A stretch of DNA of 64,000 nucleotides from Cyclobacterium marinum DSM 745. GTDB taxonomy: Bacteria > Bacteroidota > Bacteroidia > Cytophagales > Cyclobacteriaceae. Shown piece by piece: positions 46,049 to 55,093 of this stretch (position 1 is the first letter of the stretch; each line of letters starts with the position of its first letter). The position numbers and the translations under genes are program-made. Location: NCBI RefSeq assembly GCF_000222485.1, contig NC_015914.1, positions 4,074,001 through 4,138,000 of the forward strand, read 5' to 3'. The notes beneath the pieces are model-generated. The model was given only the letters and a program-made list of their open reading frames with translations, was not told where the DNA came from and did not search any database.

Positions 46049-46817
46049 TGGCTTCTTTGGTGAATTGATCTGAATAGGACATTCTTAACTTCAGAAAATC
46101 TGCATAAACTGTTCTTAATTCTGCTGCATTATCTCCATCTCTTCCGGCGAGTAGCCATTCCTCAGGAATTAGCGATACGATAGCATCTATCTTCTCTTTA
46201 CTTAAAAGAGAGGAGAATTCCTCATTGACTTGGTCTAATTTTTCTGCCTGTTGGAGCAAAACATGGTTGGCAATAATAGGAAAAGGCTTGGTTGCATTTT
46301 CTTTCCATCTTGTCCATCCATGTTGGAATAAAAATGCTGCACCATGATCAATTAGCCAAAGCTCTCTGTTCCACATCAGCATATTTGTGTTTCTAAAAGT
46401 TCGGTCCACATTTGTGATCAAAAGATCTAACCATACAATTTTAGAGGCGAGAAAAGTGTCAATTTTAGTAGCTACAGGATCATAATTTATGGCTCCGGAT
46501 AAATAATGCAAGGCCAGGTTCAAACCTTGACTTCCCTTTAGTAAATCCTGAATTTCTTCATCACCTTCTGAACGACCAAAGGCAGGATCCAAATTGGCAA
46601 ATACAAGTTCAGGAACTTTAAGACCTAAAATCCGGGCAATTTCACCACCAAGGAGCTCAGCGATTAGCGCCTTTTCCCGTTGACCGGCCCCGCGAAATTT
46701 TAACACATATTTGAAGCCATCGTCTGCGGCAGCAAGTGCAGGAAGTGAACCCCCTTCCCTGAGAGCTTGCATGTATCTGGTTACATTGACTGTTCGCAAT
46801 TGAAGTTTTTGTTCCAT
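46023..46817 (-). CDS. HipA-like protein kinase
   Basis: The protein has 264 residues, shorter than the 430-440 residues of E. coli HipA. The kinase core is visible: a candidate ATP lysine K40 in KYVLKFRG, the catalytic loop NVDRTFRNTNML (N136, D138, N143, N145), and the metal-binding D157 in LWLIDHGAAF. The N-terminal subdomain of HipA is missing. It is the first gene of a pair with DUF3037, with no HipB-type antitoxin nearby. Whether it acts as a toxin, defence protein or regulator cannot be told from sequence. It is divergent from a Crp/Fnr gene. Confidence 0.87.
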   Translation of the reverse strand: MEQKLQLRTVNVTRYMQALREGGSLPALAAADDGFKYVLKFRGAGQREKALIAELLGGEIARILGLKVPELVFANLDPAFGRSEGDEEIQDLLKGSQGLNLALHYLSGAINYDPVATKIDTFLASKIVWLDLLITNVDRTFRNTNMLMWNRELWLIDHGAAFLFQHGWTRWKENATKPFPIIANHVLLQQAEKLDQVNEEFSSLLSKEKIDAIVSLIPEEWLLAGRDGDNAAELRTVYADFLKLRMSYSDQFTKEANDARKSLI

Positions 46818-47003
46818 AAATTTTGAGAATATGGGACTATATAAATTGATTAATCCCCATGGCTATACAATTTCGGAACAAATATTTAACTGAACTTTAA
46901 TTAGCTACAAGAAATTAAAAAAAAATAAAGGATTTCATTGATTCGCAGCAAGAGCTGTTAAATTTGCTTGAATTGAATTGTATAGCTACCCCAATAAATT
47001 GAT

Positions 47004-47633
47004 ATGAATCTTTCTGATTTTTTAAAAGCTTTGGTGCCTTTTACCACAGAGGAACTAGATGACATCCTTAGGCACTTTACCAAAGAGACGGTTGCTAAGA
47101 ATCAATTGCTTGTTCGCCAGGGAGAAGTGTCTAAAACCTTGTATTTTATAGAAAGTGGTTTGGGTAGAAGCTATTACCTCAACCAGTCCGGGAAAGAGAT
47201 CACCCAATGGTTTTTTGGAAGTGGTAAATTTATGGCCAGTGCCGACAGTTTTTTTCAACAATGTCCCAGTTTATATTATATCGAAATTTTGGAAGATGCA
47301 GTGATTTACAGCATTTCTAAGGGGAAATTGGATGAATTATTTGATACCTATCCAAAAATGGAGAAGTTGGGAAGGTTGGTTACCACCGAAATGCTCACCA
47401 AGGTTGTAAATAAACTAAACGCCATTCAATTCCAAACGGCAAAAGAACGGTACGAGTACATGTTGGCTGAATTTCCGGACATCGCTTATCAAGTCCCACT
47501 AGGTCATATTGCCTCTTATTTAGGCATGACGCAAGAAACTTTGAGTCGGATTAGGAAAAGCAATTCGAGTAAAAAATTCATACTTGAAAAGTCTTTATTA
47601 ATATCGACCACTCATAACAAACAAGATTGTTAG
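47004..47633 (+). CDS. Crp/Fnr-family transcription regulator
   Basis: The 209-residue regulator has a cyclic-nucleotide-binding fold (about 15-130, VRQGEVSKTLYFIESGLGRSYY) and a C-terminal HTH (VPLGHIASYLGMTQETLSRIRKS). It lacks the cysteine cluster of the other Crp/Fnr gene at 38 kb. It lies upstream of the TolC-HlyD-permease operon in the same direction, with 318 bp between them, so it may control that efflux system; this is an inference from position. Confidence 0.9.
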   Translation: MNLSDFLKALVPFTTEELDDILRHFTKETVAKNQLLVRQGEVSKTLYFIESGLGRSYYLNQSGKEITQWFFGSGKFMASADSFFQQCPSLYYIEILEDAVIYSISKGKLDELFDTYPKMEKLGRLVTTEMLTKVVNKLNAIQFQTAKERYEYMLAEFPDIAYQVPLGHIASYLGMTQETLSRIRKSNSSKKFILEKSLLISTTHNKQDC

Positions 47634-47951
47634 GCTTTTTTCGGCCTTCAAAAGTTATGCTTATTGGAGAAAGTGGATATAGAAATGCTGAGTAAAAATC
47701 TCCAAATATCCTGATATTCTTATGATTGGATTCCTATCTGAGAAAGGCCAGGTATTCCTAATGATTATCCGGATTCAAAAAAAAAATACTGGCGATGTTT
47801 CATGCTAGCTTTGATTTTTCAGTCAATAGGTAGTGATAAAAGACGCAATTTTAACCTGTTTTCCGTTTCCATGTTTCACTTTTTGATATAGGTCAAAAGA
47901 AAATTCTTGTAGTTCCAGGACCTTTGTAGGGTAATTATTAAATGATTTACC
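47634..47951. other. Gene-free stretch upstream of the efflux operon
   Basis: No gene is seen. It should contain the promoter of the tolC-like gene. CTTTTTGAT near 47880 and GACCTTTG near 47918-47925 are imperfect promoter-like elements; the TA of TAnnTTTG is not met. Confidence 0.4.
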
Positions 47952-49325
47952 ATGAAACCATACAGAGGAGCATTAGTAATGCTATTGATAGTGCTTGTAA
48001 CGGCGTTGCCTTCAATCACCAAGGGGCAGCAATTGGATCCTATCTTAAAAGATTTGATCAACAAAGGGCTAGATAAAAGCCATGGGCTCAATAGCAATGG
48101 ATTTGAGGTGGAACAAGCAAAGGTGGATCAGCAATTGGCGAAATCGGTATTCTTGCCTAAAATAACTTTGAATGGAAGTTATACCCACTTGAATGATGAC
48201 ATTACATTTGATGAGAATACCACAACCCTTTTAACCGAGACACAAAAGCTTGTAATTAAAGATGCAATTGGCTTGCCATTCAACTCCACTTTCCCCAATG
48301 ATATCCCACTTCAAGAAGTCCCTGTATTACAGAATCAAAATATTCTTAGGTCTTCTGTAGATGTAGATTGGGTTTTGTTTAGCGGTTTGGAAGCAAGCAA
48401 TGCACTGCAGGCAAGCAAACACAAGGAAGCATCCTTGAATTATGTAGGATTGGCCGAAGAGGATAAAATTGCCTTAAAGATTATCGAAACCTATGATCAA
48501 CTTGCCTTGGTAAAAGCTTCTAAAAAAGTACTAAAAAGCACGGAAAATTACCTCAATGAGCAAGTGCTGTATGTCAATAAAGCCATTGAAAATGGTCTGG
48601 CTACCCCTATAAGCAGGAATAAAATAGCCTTGGCAAAGCAACAATTGGAGGGTAAAAAACTTGAGTTTGAACACAACAATACACTGTTGATCGAAGCCTT
48701 ACATCAGCTTACGGGTGAAAGCAGAGTGGACTTGCAAATGCTGAACCCGCAGTTGCATTCATTTGCTGTGGATGGTGAAGTGAGCGGTGAAAAACGCAAT
48801 GAAATCAAAGCTTTAGAAGAAGCAGAAAAAGCCACGCAATATCAGGCCAAAATGCTGAAGAGCAACTTTATTCCAAAAGTAGCATTAAAGGGACATTATG
48901 AGTTTTTGGAAGAAAATTTATCCCTGCTTGACCCTAAATGGTATGTAGGTGTAGGCCTCAAGTGGAATGTTTTTGATGGCAATCAATCCCGATTGAAAAG
49001 AAGGAAAATTCAGCTGGAAACAGCCAAGTATAGAGAGCAAATTGCAGATGCCAATGAAATGATTGCATTGGGAATTTCCAAAGCGGAAATTAGCTATGAA
49101 GCGGCCTTGATGAATACCAAAATTGTGCAAAAGGAAGTTGAACTGGCCAAAGAAAATTATGAGATGGTCAATACACAATTTAAAAATAACTTGGCTTCGA
49201 TCAATGAGGTGTTGGATGCATTAAACGATGTTGAAAAGGCCAATTTTAAATTACAACAATCCTATTTTCAAGAAAGAAGAGCAGTGACAGATTTGCTTCA
49301 TGCCAAAGGGATTCTAAATTATTAA
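47952..49325 (+). CDS. TolC-family outer membrane efflux protein
   Basis: The 457-residue outer membrane channel protein has a signal peptide (GALVMLLIVLVTALPSITKGQ). The two tandem OEP halves have long alpha-helical hairpins: GLEVEQAKVDQQLAKSV-like and TKIVQKEVELAKENYEMVNTQFKNNLASINEVLDALNDVEKAN near the end. It forms the outer part of an export system with the HlyD and permease genes downstream (20 bp gap, then 6 bp). Confidence 0.93.
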   Translation: MKPYRGALVMLLIVLVTALPSITKGQQLDPILKDLINKGLDKSHGLNSNGFEVEQAKVDQQLAKSVFLPKITLNGSYTHLNDDITFDENTTTLLTETQKLVIKDAIGLPFNSTFPNDIPLQEVPVLQNQNILRSSVDVDWVLFSGLEASNALQASKHKEASLNYVGLAEEDKIALKIIETYDQLALVKASKKVLKSTENYLNEQVLYVNKAIENGLATPISRNKIALAKQQLEGKKLEFEHNNTLLIEALHQLTGESRVDLQMLNPQLHSFAVDGEVSGEKRNEIKALEEAEKATQYQAKMLKSNFIPKVALKGHYEFLEENLSLLDPKWYVGVGLKWNVFDGNQSRLKRRKIQLETAKYREQIADANEMIALGISKAEISYEAALMNTKIVQKEVELAKENYEMVNTQFKNNLASINEVLDALNDVEKANFKLQQSYFQERRAVTDLLHAKGILNY

Positions 49326-49345
49326 CCTACAAAAAAATCAAGAAA

Positions 49346-50302
49346 ATGAATGCGTATAAAAATATATTACTAGGCAGTTTAACATTACTGGCCTTAAATT
49401 CCTGTCAGCAAGAGCAAATCAGCCCTTATAGGGGCAAAGTGAAATTTGAAACCATTTCGGTAAGTAGCAAACTTGCAGGGAGAGTAGATGAAATTTTTGT
49501 AGAGGAAGGGCAAAAAGTTAAGGAAGGAGACACCTTGGCCATCATCAATATCCCGGAAGTGAAGGCCAAAATGCTTCAAGCTGAGGGTGCTATATTGGCT
49601 GCCAAAGGTCAGTTAAATATGGCCTTTAATGGGGCAACTGCAGAACAATTGAATCAGATAAATGAACAATTGAATGCGGGAAAAGCCCAGCTGGATTTTG
49701 CTCAAGAGTCTTACAACAGATTGGAAGCCATGTTTATGGATTCTCTGGTAACTCAGCAACAGTTTGATGAGGTGAAAATGAAATTAAACATGGCAAAAGC
49801 TCAAGTGGCCGCTTTGTCTGCAAAGCGGGATGAAGTAAAAAAAGGAGCAAGAGAAGAACAAATTGAACAAGCAAAAGGGCAACTTGATAGAGCTAAGGGA
49901 GCCAAAGAAGAGGTTGTTTCTGCCTCAAGAGAACAGTATGTAATTGCTCCTGCCGACATGTCAATTGAAACCATCAGTTTGGATAAGGGGGAGTTGCTTA
50001 GTCCCGGGTATACCCTTTTCAATGGGTACAAAACCAATGGTGTATACTTTAGGTTTACCATACCTGAATCCAAAATTTATGATTTTGAGTTGGAAGAATC
50101 TTTGACACTGTTAAATCCTTTTACTAAAGAAGAGGTAGTGGCTAAAATTGTAGCCATTAAACAACTTGCCAAATACGCTGATATTACAAGCACAGCTCCT
50201 TTGTACGAATTGTCTGAGTCCATATACGAATTGAAAGTAGTACCTACATCAGATGTATCAGCTCAAAAATTATACATGAATGCGACCTTTCTTATAAAGT
50301 AA
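49346..50302 (+). CDS. HlyD-family membrane fusion lipoprotein
   Basis: The 318-residue periplasmic adaptor is anchored through a lipobox (LALNSC, C20). It has a biotinyl-lipoyl half-motif (SSKLAGRVDEIFVEEGQKVKEGDTLAIIN), a long coiled coil (about 70-190, QINEQLNAGKAQLDFAQESYNRLEAMF), and then the beta-barrel domain. It bridges the TolC-like channel and the inner membrane permease. It is the second gene of the operon. Confidence 0.92.
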   Translation: MNAYKNILLGSLTLLALNSCQQEQISPYRGKVKFETISVSSKLAGRVDEIFVEEGQKVKEGDTLAIINIPEVKAKMLQAEGAILAAKGQLNMAFNGATAEQLNQINEQLNAGKAQLDFAQESYNRLEAMFMDSLVTQQQFDEVKMKLNMAKAQVAALSAKRDEVKKGAREEQIEQAKGQLDRAKGAKEEVVSASREQYVIAPADMSIETISLDKGELLSPGYTLFNGYKTNGVYFRFTIPESKIYDFELEESLTLLNPFTKEEVVAKIVAIKQLAKYADITSTAPLYELSESIYELKVVPTSDVSAQKLYMNATFLIK

Positions 50303-50308
50303 AAGAAA

Positions 50309-51469
50309 ATGAAAAAATTCATAGGTTTATTGAAGTTAGAGTTCAAGCGTATTTTTTCTAATAGTGTATTGATGGCCATCTTCTTTGGAGCACCTGTAGG
50401 CTATGGGATTTTATTCGGCTTTGTGTACCAACAAGCAAAGGTCAAAAATTTACCGATTGTCATAGTAGACCAAGACCAAAGTCCTGCTACAGATAAGATA
50501 ATCGATGCTTTTGAGGACAATGAAGGTTTAGATGTGAAAGATGTTCGTACCGTTCCGGGGAATATTAAAAGGGAAATGCCTGTCAATCAGTATATTGCTG
50601 TCATTACTTTGCCAAGTGATTTTGAGAAAGATCTTTTACAAAAACGGCATCCTGAAGTCAGAGTTGATCTAAATATGGCCAATATTTTGAATGCGAATAC
50701 TGCAAGCAACCATATTAATACTGTGTTGATGACAATCAATGCCGGAATTGAAATAGAAGGGCTTAAAAAGCAAGGAATCCATCCGGATCAAGCCATGGCT
50801 GCTTATGAGAGTTTTAAAATAAATTTCAACAAACTATATAATTCTACCGGTAATTATGTGACGTTTATGTTGCCTGGATTGCTTGCTGCCATTATGCAAC
50901 AAATCATTTTTCTGGCAATGGCCTTGGTTTTTTCCAGAGATTTTGAAGATGGGTATTTTGGCCAACTTATACAAGAAAGTAAATCTTCAGTTTACCACAT
51001 AGCCTTAAAGGCAACGCCCTTTTTGATTATGCTTCCCTTTATGTGGTTAATCATAAGTTTGATTCTTACTTTCTTTAATGTTGGGGTAGAAGTAATCAAT
51101 TTTCAAATGTTAATTTTGACAACATTATTAACCTTCGCCTCTATGTTTATAGGGATGTTGTTTTCGATTGCCATACCCAGCCAACTGAAAGCAACGGAGT
51201 TGTTGATGGTGATTTCTACACCCGCATTTATTTTAAGTGGTTTTACTTGGCCTACTTCGGCAATCCCTGAGGTGATTACAAATGTGGCTCGGTTTATTCC
51301 CGTAACTCAATACTTGAGTGGCTTTAGGAAAGTAGCATTTTATGGAGGGGATTTTGCTTCAATTATGCCTGAAATAAAGTTCCTAACAGGTATAATTTTA
51401 GTGGCAGTTATCACGATGATTTTGTTACTTCAATTCAAAATTAACCGATTGAGCAGAAGACAAAATTAA
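50309..51469 (+). CDS. ABC-2 type permease
   Basis: The 386-residue inner membrane protein has an N-terminal helix, a large periplasmic domain (about 40-180, VDQDQSPATDKIIDAFEDNEGL), and five or so C-terminal helices with the ABC-2 motif region (AIMQQIIFLAMALVFSRDFEDGYFGQL, STPAFILSGFTWPTSAIPE). No ATPase gene and no second permease gene is present in the operon, although ABC-2 exporters need an ATPase, which may be encoded elsewhere. Confidence 0.9.
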   Translation: MKKFIGLLKLEFKRIFSNSVLMAIFFGAPVGYGILFGFVYQQAKVKNLPIVIVDQDQSPATDKIIDAFEDNEGLDVKDVRTVPGNIKREMPVNQYIAVITLPSDFEKDLLQKRHPEVRVDLNMANILNANTASNHINTVLMTINAGIEIEGLKKQGIHPDQAMAAYESFKINFNKLYNSTGNYVTFMLPGLLAAIMQQIIFLAMALVFSRDFEDGYFGQLIQESKSSVYHIALKATPFLIMLPFMWLIISLILTFFNVGVEVINFQMLILTTLLTFASMFIGMLFSIAIPSQLKATELLMVISTPAFILSGFTWPTSAIPEVITNVARFIPVTQYLSGFRKVAFYGGDFASIMPEIKFLTGIILVAVITMILLLQFKINRLSRRQN

Positions 51470-51479
51470 TCTTAAAACA

Positions 51480-51529
51480 GGTAAATTTGACGATATGAGG
51501 CCAAAGTCTAGCCTATCGCCAAATTTACC
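51480..51529. terminator. Long imperfect hairpin between convergent genes
   Basis: GGTAAATTTG and CAAATTTACC (51480-51489 and 51520-51529) enclose further paired segments CGATA/TATCG and GGC/GCC. It lies between the permease stop and the convergent penicillin acylase stop and probably acts as a two-way terminator, although T runs are short. Confidence 0.5.
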
Positions 51530-53584
51530 CTATTGCATTTGGCTTAATTGCTCTCTTTTTTCTAGGTTTTGTAATTGATCTTCTCTTTGAAGCAATACTT
51601 TCCTGAGTTGCTTTTTGGAAAACAGTTCCAATTGATCTCCTACATGGGGACTATGGGCTTGGGTGGCATTTCCATATGACATCAGGGCTTTGGCAGTAAC
51701 CTCCTTTCCAAACTCAGTGGCACAAACGTAGGTCTCACCGTGCGTGGCAAAGAATTGTCCATTTCCCTTTGGTGAATAATTCATGGTTCTAAATATCCCT
51801 AAACTTCCTGCGCCACCATTTGCAGCAAAGCTATGATTCCCAACCTCTAGACGGTAAACATCTCCATAGCTAACAGCTAGGGATCCGTAAATTTGTTGGT
51901 GCTTTTCTGCTGCTATTTGAAGTGAGGAAGTAACATGAGATAGGTCCTTTAACTTTCTGGGAGTGTTTAAAGGGTCATTCAAATCCCATTCTTCGGCGAA
52001 AACACCCTTGCTCCCTAGTTCCTTTGCTAACATACCAAACAATACCGGGCCAGTGCTATTTGCCTCGAAAGCACCATTCCAACTGAGCAATATTTCTAAA
52101 GCCTCCTTTGTCAAGCTATCCAGTTCCATGGAATTGATATTCCTTAAATCTTCTTTTATTCTTAAAAAATATTCCGATTTTGTATCATGCTTCAAAGCGA
52201 TTAGTTGATCCAAGTTGAGGTTCATTGCATCTTTAATCAATAAAGCTGAGCGTTGGGGTCTAAATCCCATTGCATTTGGAGCCATATGAGAAGGGTAATC
52301 ATCAGGCCTAATTGCTGCAGGAAAGGTACTGGTATAGGGTGGGTCATTGGCATTTTGAATCCAGCCACTTTCAGGGTTTAGGTAGGTGGGAACCTCCTCT
52401 GAGGAATAGTAGCCTTGCCACAAATCATCGCTAGAGGTACTGGCAACGATGTTTTGCCATTTTCCCCAATCCCCATTTTTTTTAGGGGCATTTCCACCAA
52501 AATGATACAGGATATTGTTTTCTTTGTCGCTGTAAATCACATTGAATAGGGGCAGGCCATTCATTGCCAAGGCCTCTTGAAATTGTTCAAGGCTTTGGGA
52601 TTCTCCCATGGCCAACCATTGACCAATTATATTGAGCTTGCCGTCAGTATTGGGCCATTTTATGGCAATGGCTTTATTGCCTTCTTCTTTATATACCATT
52701 CCAAAAGCTGACTGTTTTCTCAGCACTGTTGTTGCTTTTTTTTCACTTCCTGTTTTTTCGATAATTTGGACACTGTCAATAGTGAAATCGTGAAATTCAT
52801 TGTCGAGTTGATACTGCCCATTTTGAAGGGTAAGTTCGTATAGATCTACATTATCTAAGGTATTGACAGTGTGGGTCCAACCTAGGTTTTTATTGAAGCC
52901 TATACCGATGGTAGGAAGGCCTACCAAGGTGGTTCCGTACAAATCGTTGGTTTCTGTTATTAAATGCGCTTCAAAAAACAACCAGAAATCATCCCAATTT
53001 AGATGCGGGTTGGCCATTAGCATGCTGTTTCCGGAGGTAGTTTTACTTCCCCTGATAGCCCATCCATTTGATCCGGCGGTCCATTTATTCGCTTTGCTAA
53101 TATTTCGGTTAATCAGAAATTCTAAGTAAAAAACCCTAAATGTATGTTGTAGGATGTCTTCGGGTTTTACCGGTAATACCACTTTATATTTTTCTTCGAG
53201 TTCATTGGGGTTTTGCTCAGCATAGGTATTGATCCCTTTGGCAAAAGAGATCAGGACTTGCTTTTCCTTTTGGGGAAGTAGTGCATAAGCCTTCTGAGAT
53301 GCATTGAGTACACCTAGCTGATGCAACAATTTATCTCTACCAATATCTTCGCTCCAATATTCACTCGATTTTGCCCTTCCTTCACCATATAATTTTAAAA
53401 TCAGGTTGCCATGGTTATGCATTTGTGCCCAACCCATCATATAATAAAGGTTGTCATCAGTGCTGGCATAAATGTGAGGAATACCCCATTTGTCCCAAAG
53501 AATTTCGTCGGTGGGCGGCTTAATATTGGGGAAATCTATACCTAGAAAAATTGGAACAACGAATAGAAGCAGCTTTTTGTACAC
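51530..53584 (-). CDS. Penicillin acylase-family N-terminal nucleophile hydrolase
   Basis: The 684-residue secreted or periplasmic precursor has a signal-like N-terminus (KKLLLFVVPIFLG). After autocatalytic cleavage the beta chain would start at S172 in AGSNGWAIRGSKTTSGNSMLMANPHL, the typical G-SN nucleophile. The alpha chain has IPHIYASTDDNLYYMMGWAQMHNH. The family cuts amide bonds in beta-lactams, acyl-homoserine lactones and related compounds; the true substrate is unknown. It is transcribed alone on the minus strand. Confidence 0.92.
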   Translation of the reverse strand: MYKKLLLFVVPIFLGIDFPNIKPPTDEILWDKWGIPHIYASTDDNLYYMMGWAQMHNHGNLILKLYGEGRAKSSEYWSEDIGRDKLLHQLGVLNASQKAYALLPQKEKQVLISFAKGINTYAEQNPNELEEKYKVVLPVKPEDILQHTFRVFYLEFLINRNISKANKWTAGSNGWAIRGSKTTSGNSMLMANPHLNWDDFWLFFEAHLITETNDLYGTTLVGLPTIGIGFNKNLGWTHTVNTLDNVDLYELTLQNGQYQLDNEFHDFTIDSVQIIEKTGSEKKATTVLRKQSAFGMVYKEEGNKAIAIKWPNTDGKLNIIGQWLAMGESQSLEQFQEALAMNGLPLFNVIYSDKENNILYHFGGNAPKKNGDWGKWQNIVASTSSDDLWQGYYSSEEVPTYLNPESGWIQNANDPPYTSTFPAAIRPDDYPSHMAPNAMGFRPQRSALLIKDAMNLNLDQLIALKHDTKSEYFLRIKEDLRNINSMELDSLTKEALEILLSWNGAFEANSTGPVLFGMLAKELGSKGVFAEEWDLNDPLNTPRKLKDLSHVTSSLQIAAEKHQQIYGSLAVSYGDVYRLEVGNHSFAANGGAGSLGIFRTMNYSPKGNGQFFATHGETYVCATEFGKEVTAKALMSYGNATQAHSPHVGDQLELFSKKQLRKVLLQREDQLQNLEKREQLSQMQ

Positions 53585-53664
53585 GGGATTAAATATTTTA
53601 ATGAATTATCAGATGAGTTATATTCAATAACCGATCGGTTAATAAGTGTAGCATTAAGAATGGG

Positions 53665-54492
53665 TTAGTCAAATTTTACCGAAGTCATCGATAGAGAACC
53701 ACCCACGGGTTGGTCATTAAATAGACTAGTTTTGTCTCGGTCGTGTTTAAGTGCCAAGGCGTAGAGCAGTGGCAAATAGTGTTCCGGGGTTGGTATGGCA
53801 AGGTCAAAGGCTTTTCCTTGTTTTTTGAAATTTATTAAATTTTGAAAGTCCCCATTTAATATCCAGGATTTTATTTTTTCATTGGCTTCCATGGCCCAGT
53901 CGAATGCAAATGGTTCTCCTTTTAATTTGTCCCAGGCCACTTTACCTAAATTATGTACCATATTTCCACTGCCAATGATCAGCACCCCTTTTTGACGCAA
54001 CTGAGACAACTCCTTCGCCAATTCGAAATGGTGTTTAGGCGACTTGGTATAATCCAAACTCATTTGGATAGTTGGTATTTCTGCATTCGGATAAAGATGT
54101 TTGACTACACTCCAAGTACCGTGGTCTAGTCCCCAGTTTTTATCCAATCCTATTTTAGTTTTTGTGATTAAATCTTTTGTTTCCCGGGCAAGGGAAGGGC
54201 TTCCGGGGGCCGGGTATTGTACATCAAATAATGCTTGGGGAAAACCACCAAAATCATGGATGGTTTTTGGCTTTTTCATAGCGGTCACATAAGTACCTTT
54301 GGTTTCCCAATGGGCTGAAATACATAAAATAGCCTTTGGTTTGGGGGTTTCTTTTCCGATTTTTTTAAAGTTTGCGACAAAGGTGTTTTCCTCTATGGCA
54401 TTCAAAGGGCTGCCGTGTCCTAAAAATAGAACAGGCATTTTTTGCGCATTAGAAAACGAGCCGGAAAGTTTGTTTAAAGCTTTTAAGTGCAT
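53665..54492 (-). CDS. ygiD: YgiD-like 4,5-DOPA extradiol dioxygenase
   Basis: The 275-residue class III extradiol ring-cleavage family protein (LigB superfamily) has metal ligands H26 in LGHGSPLNA and H61 in ISAHWET, with the later GSGNMVHNLG and DHGTWSVV segments. The family opens catechols, with L-DOPA as the tested substrate of E. coli YgiD. The physiological role is often unclear. There is about 80 bp to the penicillin acylase gene downstream on the same strand; co-transcription is possible. Confidence 0.9.
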   Translation of the reverse strand: MHLKALNKLSGSFSNAQKMPVLFLGHGSPLNAIEENTFVANFKKIGKETPKPKAILCISAHWETKGTYVTAMKKPKTIHDFGGFPQALFDVQYPAPGSPSLARETKDLITKTKIGLDKNWGLDHGTWSVVKHLYPNAEIPTIQMSLDYTKSPKHHFELAKELSQLRQKGVLIIGSGNMVHNLGKVAWDKLKGEPFAFDWAMEANEKIKSWILNGDFQNLINFKKQGKAFDLAIPTPEHYLPLLYALALKHDRDKTSLFNDQPVGGSLSMTSVKFD

Positions 54493-54671
54493 TGATTTAA
54501 TGATTATTGGGTGGCATGTAAGTATTCATTGGGGTGAGGATTACTTTGAAAAAGAGCTCCCCTATAAATATACTCCTAGTTTCCAATAATGGGTTACTTG
54601 GGTTTTGGAATATGTAGAATAGTATGAAAAATAATGTTAAATGAAGAGCTTGTTTTTGTTTAAGGTAGGCT

Positions 54672-54775
54672 TAAGATTTTGTCAGTATTGTTGCAGAAAA
54701 ATGCAACAATACCGCCAAAATCAATTTTCGATAGAATAGATATCCAGGGGTTATTCAACCCTGGCTACATAAATT
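54672..54775. repeat. Two-hairpin interspersed repeat, copy 1
   Basis: Hairpin 1 (54676-54721) pairs ATTTTG...GTATTGTTGC with GCAACAATAC...CAAAAT across an AGAAAAAT loop, with a 3-nt internal mismatch. Hairpin 2 (54744-54764) pairs CCAGGG with CCCTGG around a short loop. The same arrangement recurs at 56203-56300 with different but still paired bases in hairpin 2. Confidence 0.85.
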
Positions 54776-54851
54776 ATCTATGAACCTGACTTTTTACATT
54801 GAAGAAGACTCAATATTAAGTGTATTGAAAGGATAGTAATAAAAAGTAGAA

Positions 54852-54886
54852 CGAAAAAAAATTCCCCTGTAGGATCAGGGGAATTT
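54852..54886 (-). terminator. Terminator of the small gene/methyltransferase operon
   Basis: On the minus strand AAATTCCCCTG pairs with CAGGGGAATTT and is followed by a run of T (plus-strand A run 54854-54860). Confidence 0.85.
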
Positions 54887-54895
54887 ACCGGGGGT

Positions 54896-55093
54896 TTATT
54901 TTTTCACTGTCTTCATAAGCGAATAATTACAGACTCCTTTGCGCTCGTATTTGATTTTGTTTTCGGATAGGAGCAAAGCCAATATAGCCTGGGTTTCTTG
55001 CTCATCAAGACCTAATTGTTCTCCTAAATCTATTTCATTGTGCTGTCCTCTGTTTGCTGAGAGTGCTTTGTAATATTGTGTTTTATTTTTCAT
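54896..55093 (-). CDS. Small winged-helix-like protein
   Basis: The 65-residue basic protein (MKNKTQYYKALSANRGQHNEIDLGEQLGLDEQETQAILALLLSENKIKYERKG) has an apparent helix-turn-helix of the wHTH type. It begins inside the last codons of the methyltransferase gene (11 bp overlap), so it is co-translated. It is too small for a firm family assignment. It may be an accessory DNA-binding protein or a remnant of a larger regulator. Confidence 0.7.
   Translation of the reverse strand: MKNKTQYYKALSANRGQHNEIDLGEQLGLDEQETQAILALLLSENKIKYERKGVCNYSLMKTVKK

Larger units (their letters stand above)
54493..54895. other. Gene-free stretch with a two-hairpin repeat
   Basis: No gene is seen. The region holds the promoter of the dioxygenase gene on the left, copy 1 of the GTATTGTTGC two-hairpin repeat in the middle, and the terminator of the small wHTH-like gene on the right. 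Confidence 0.55.
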
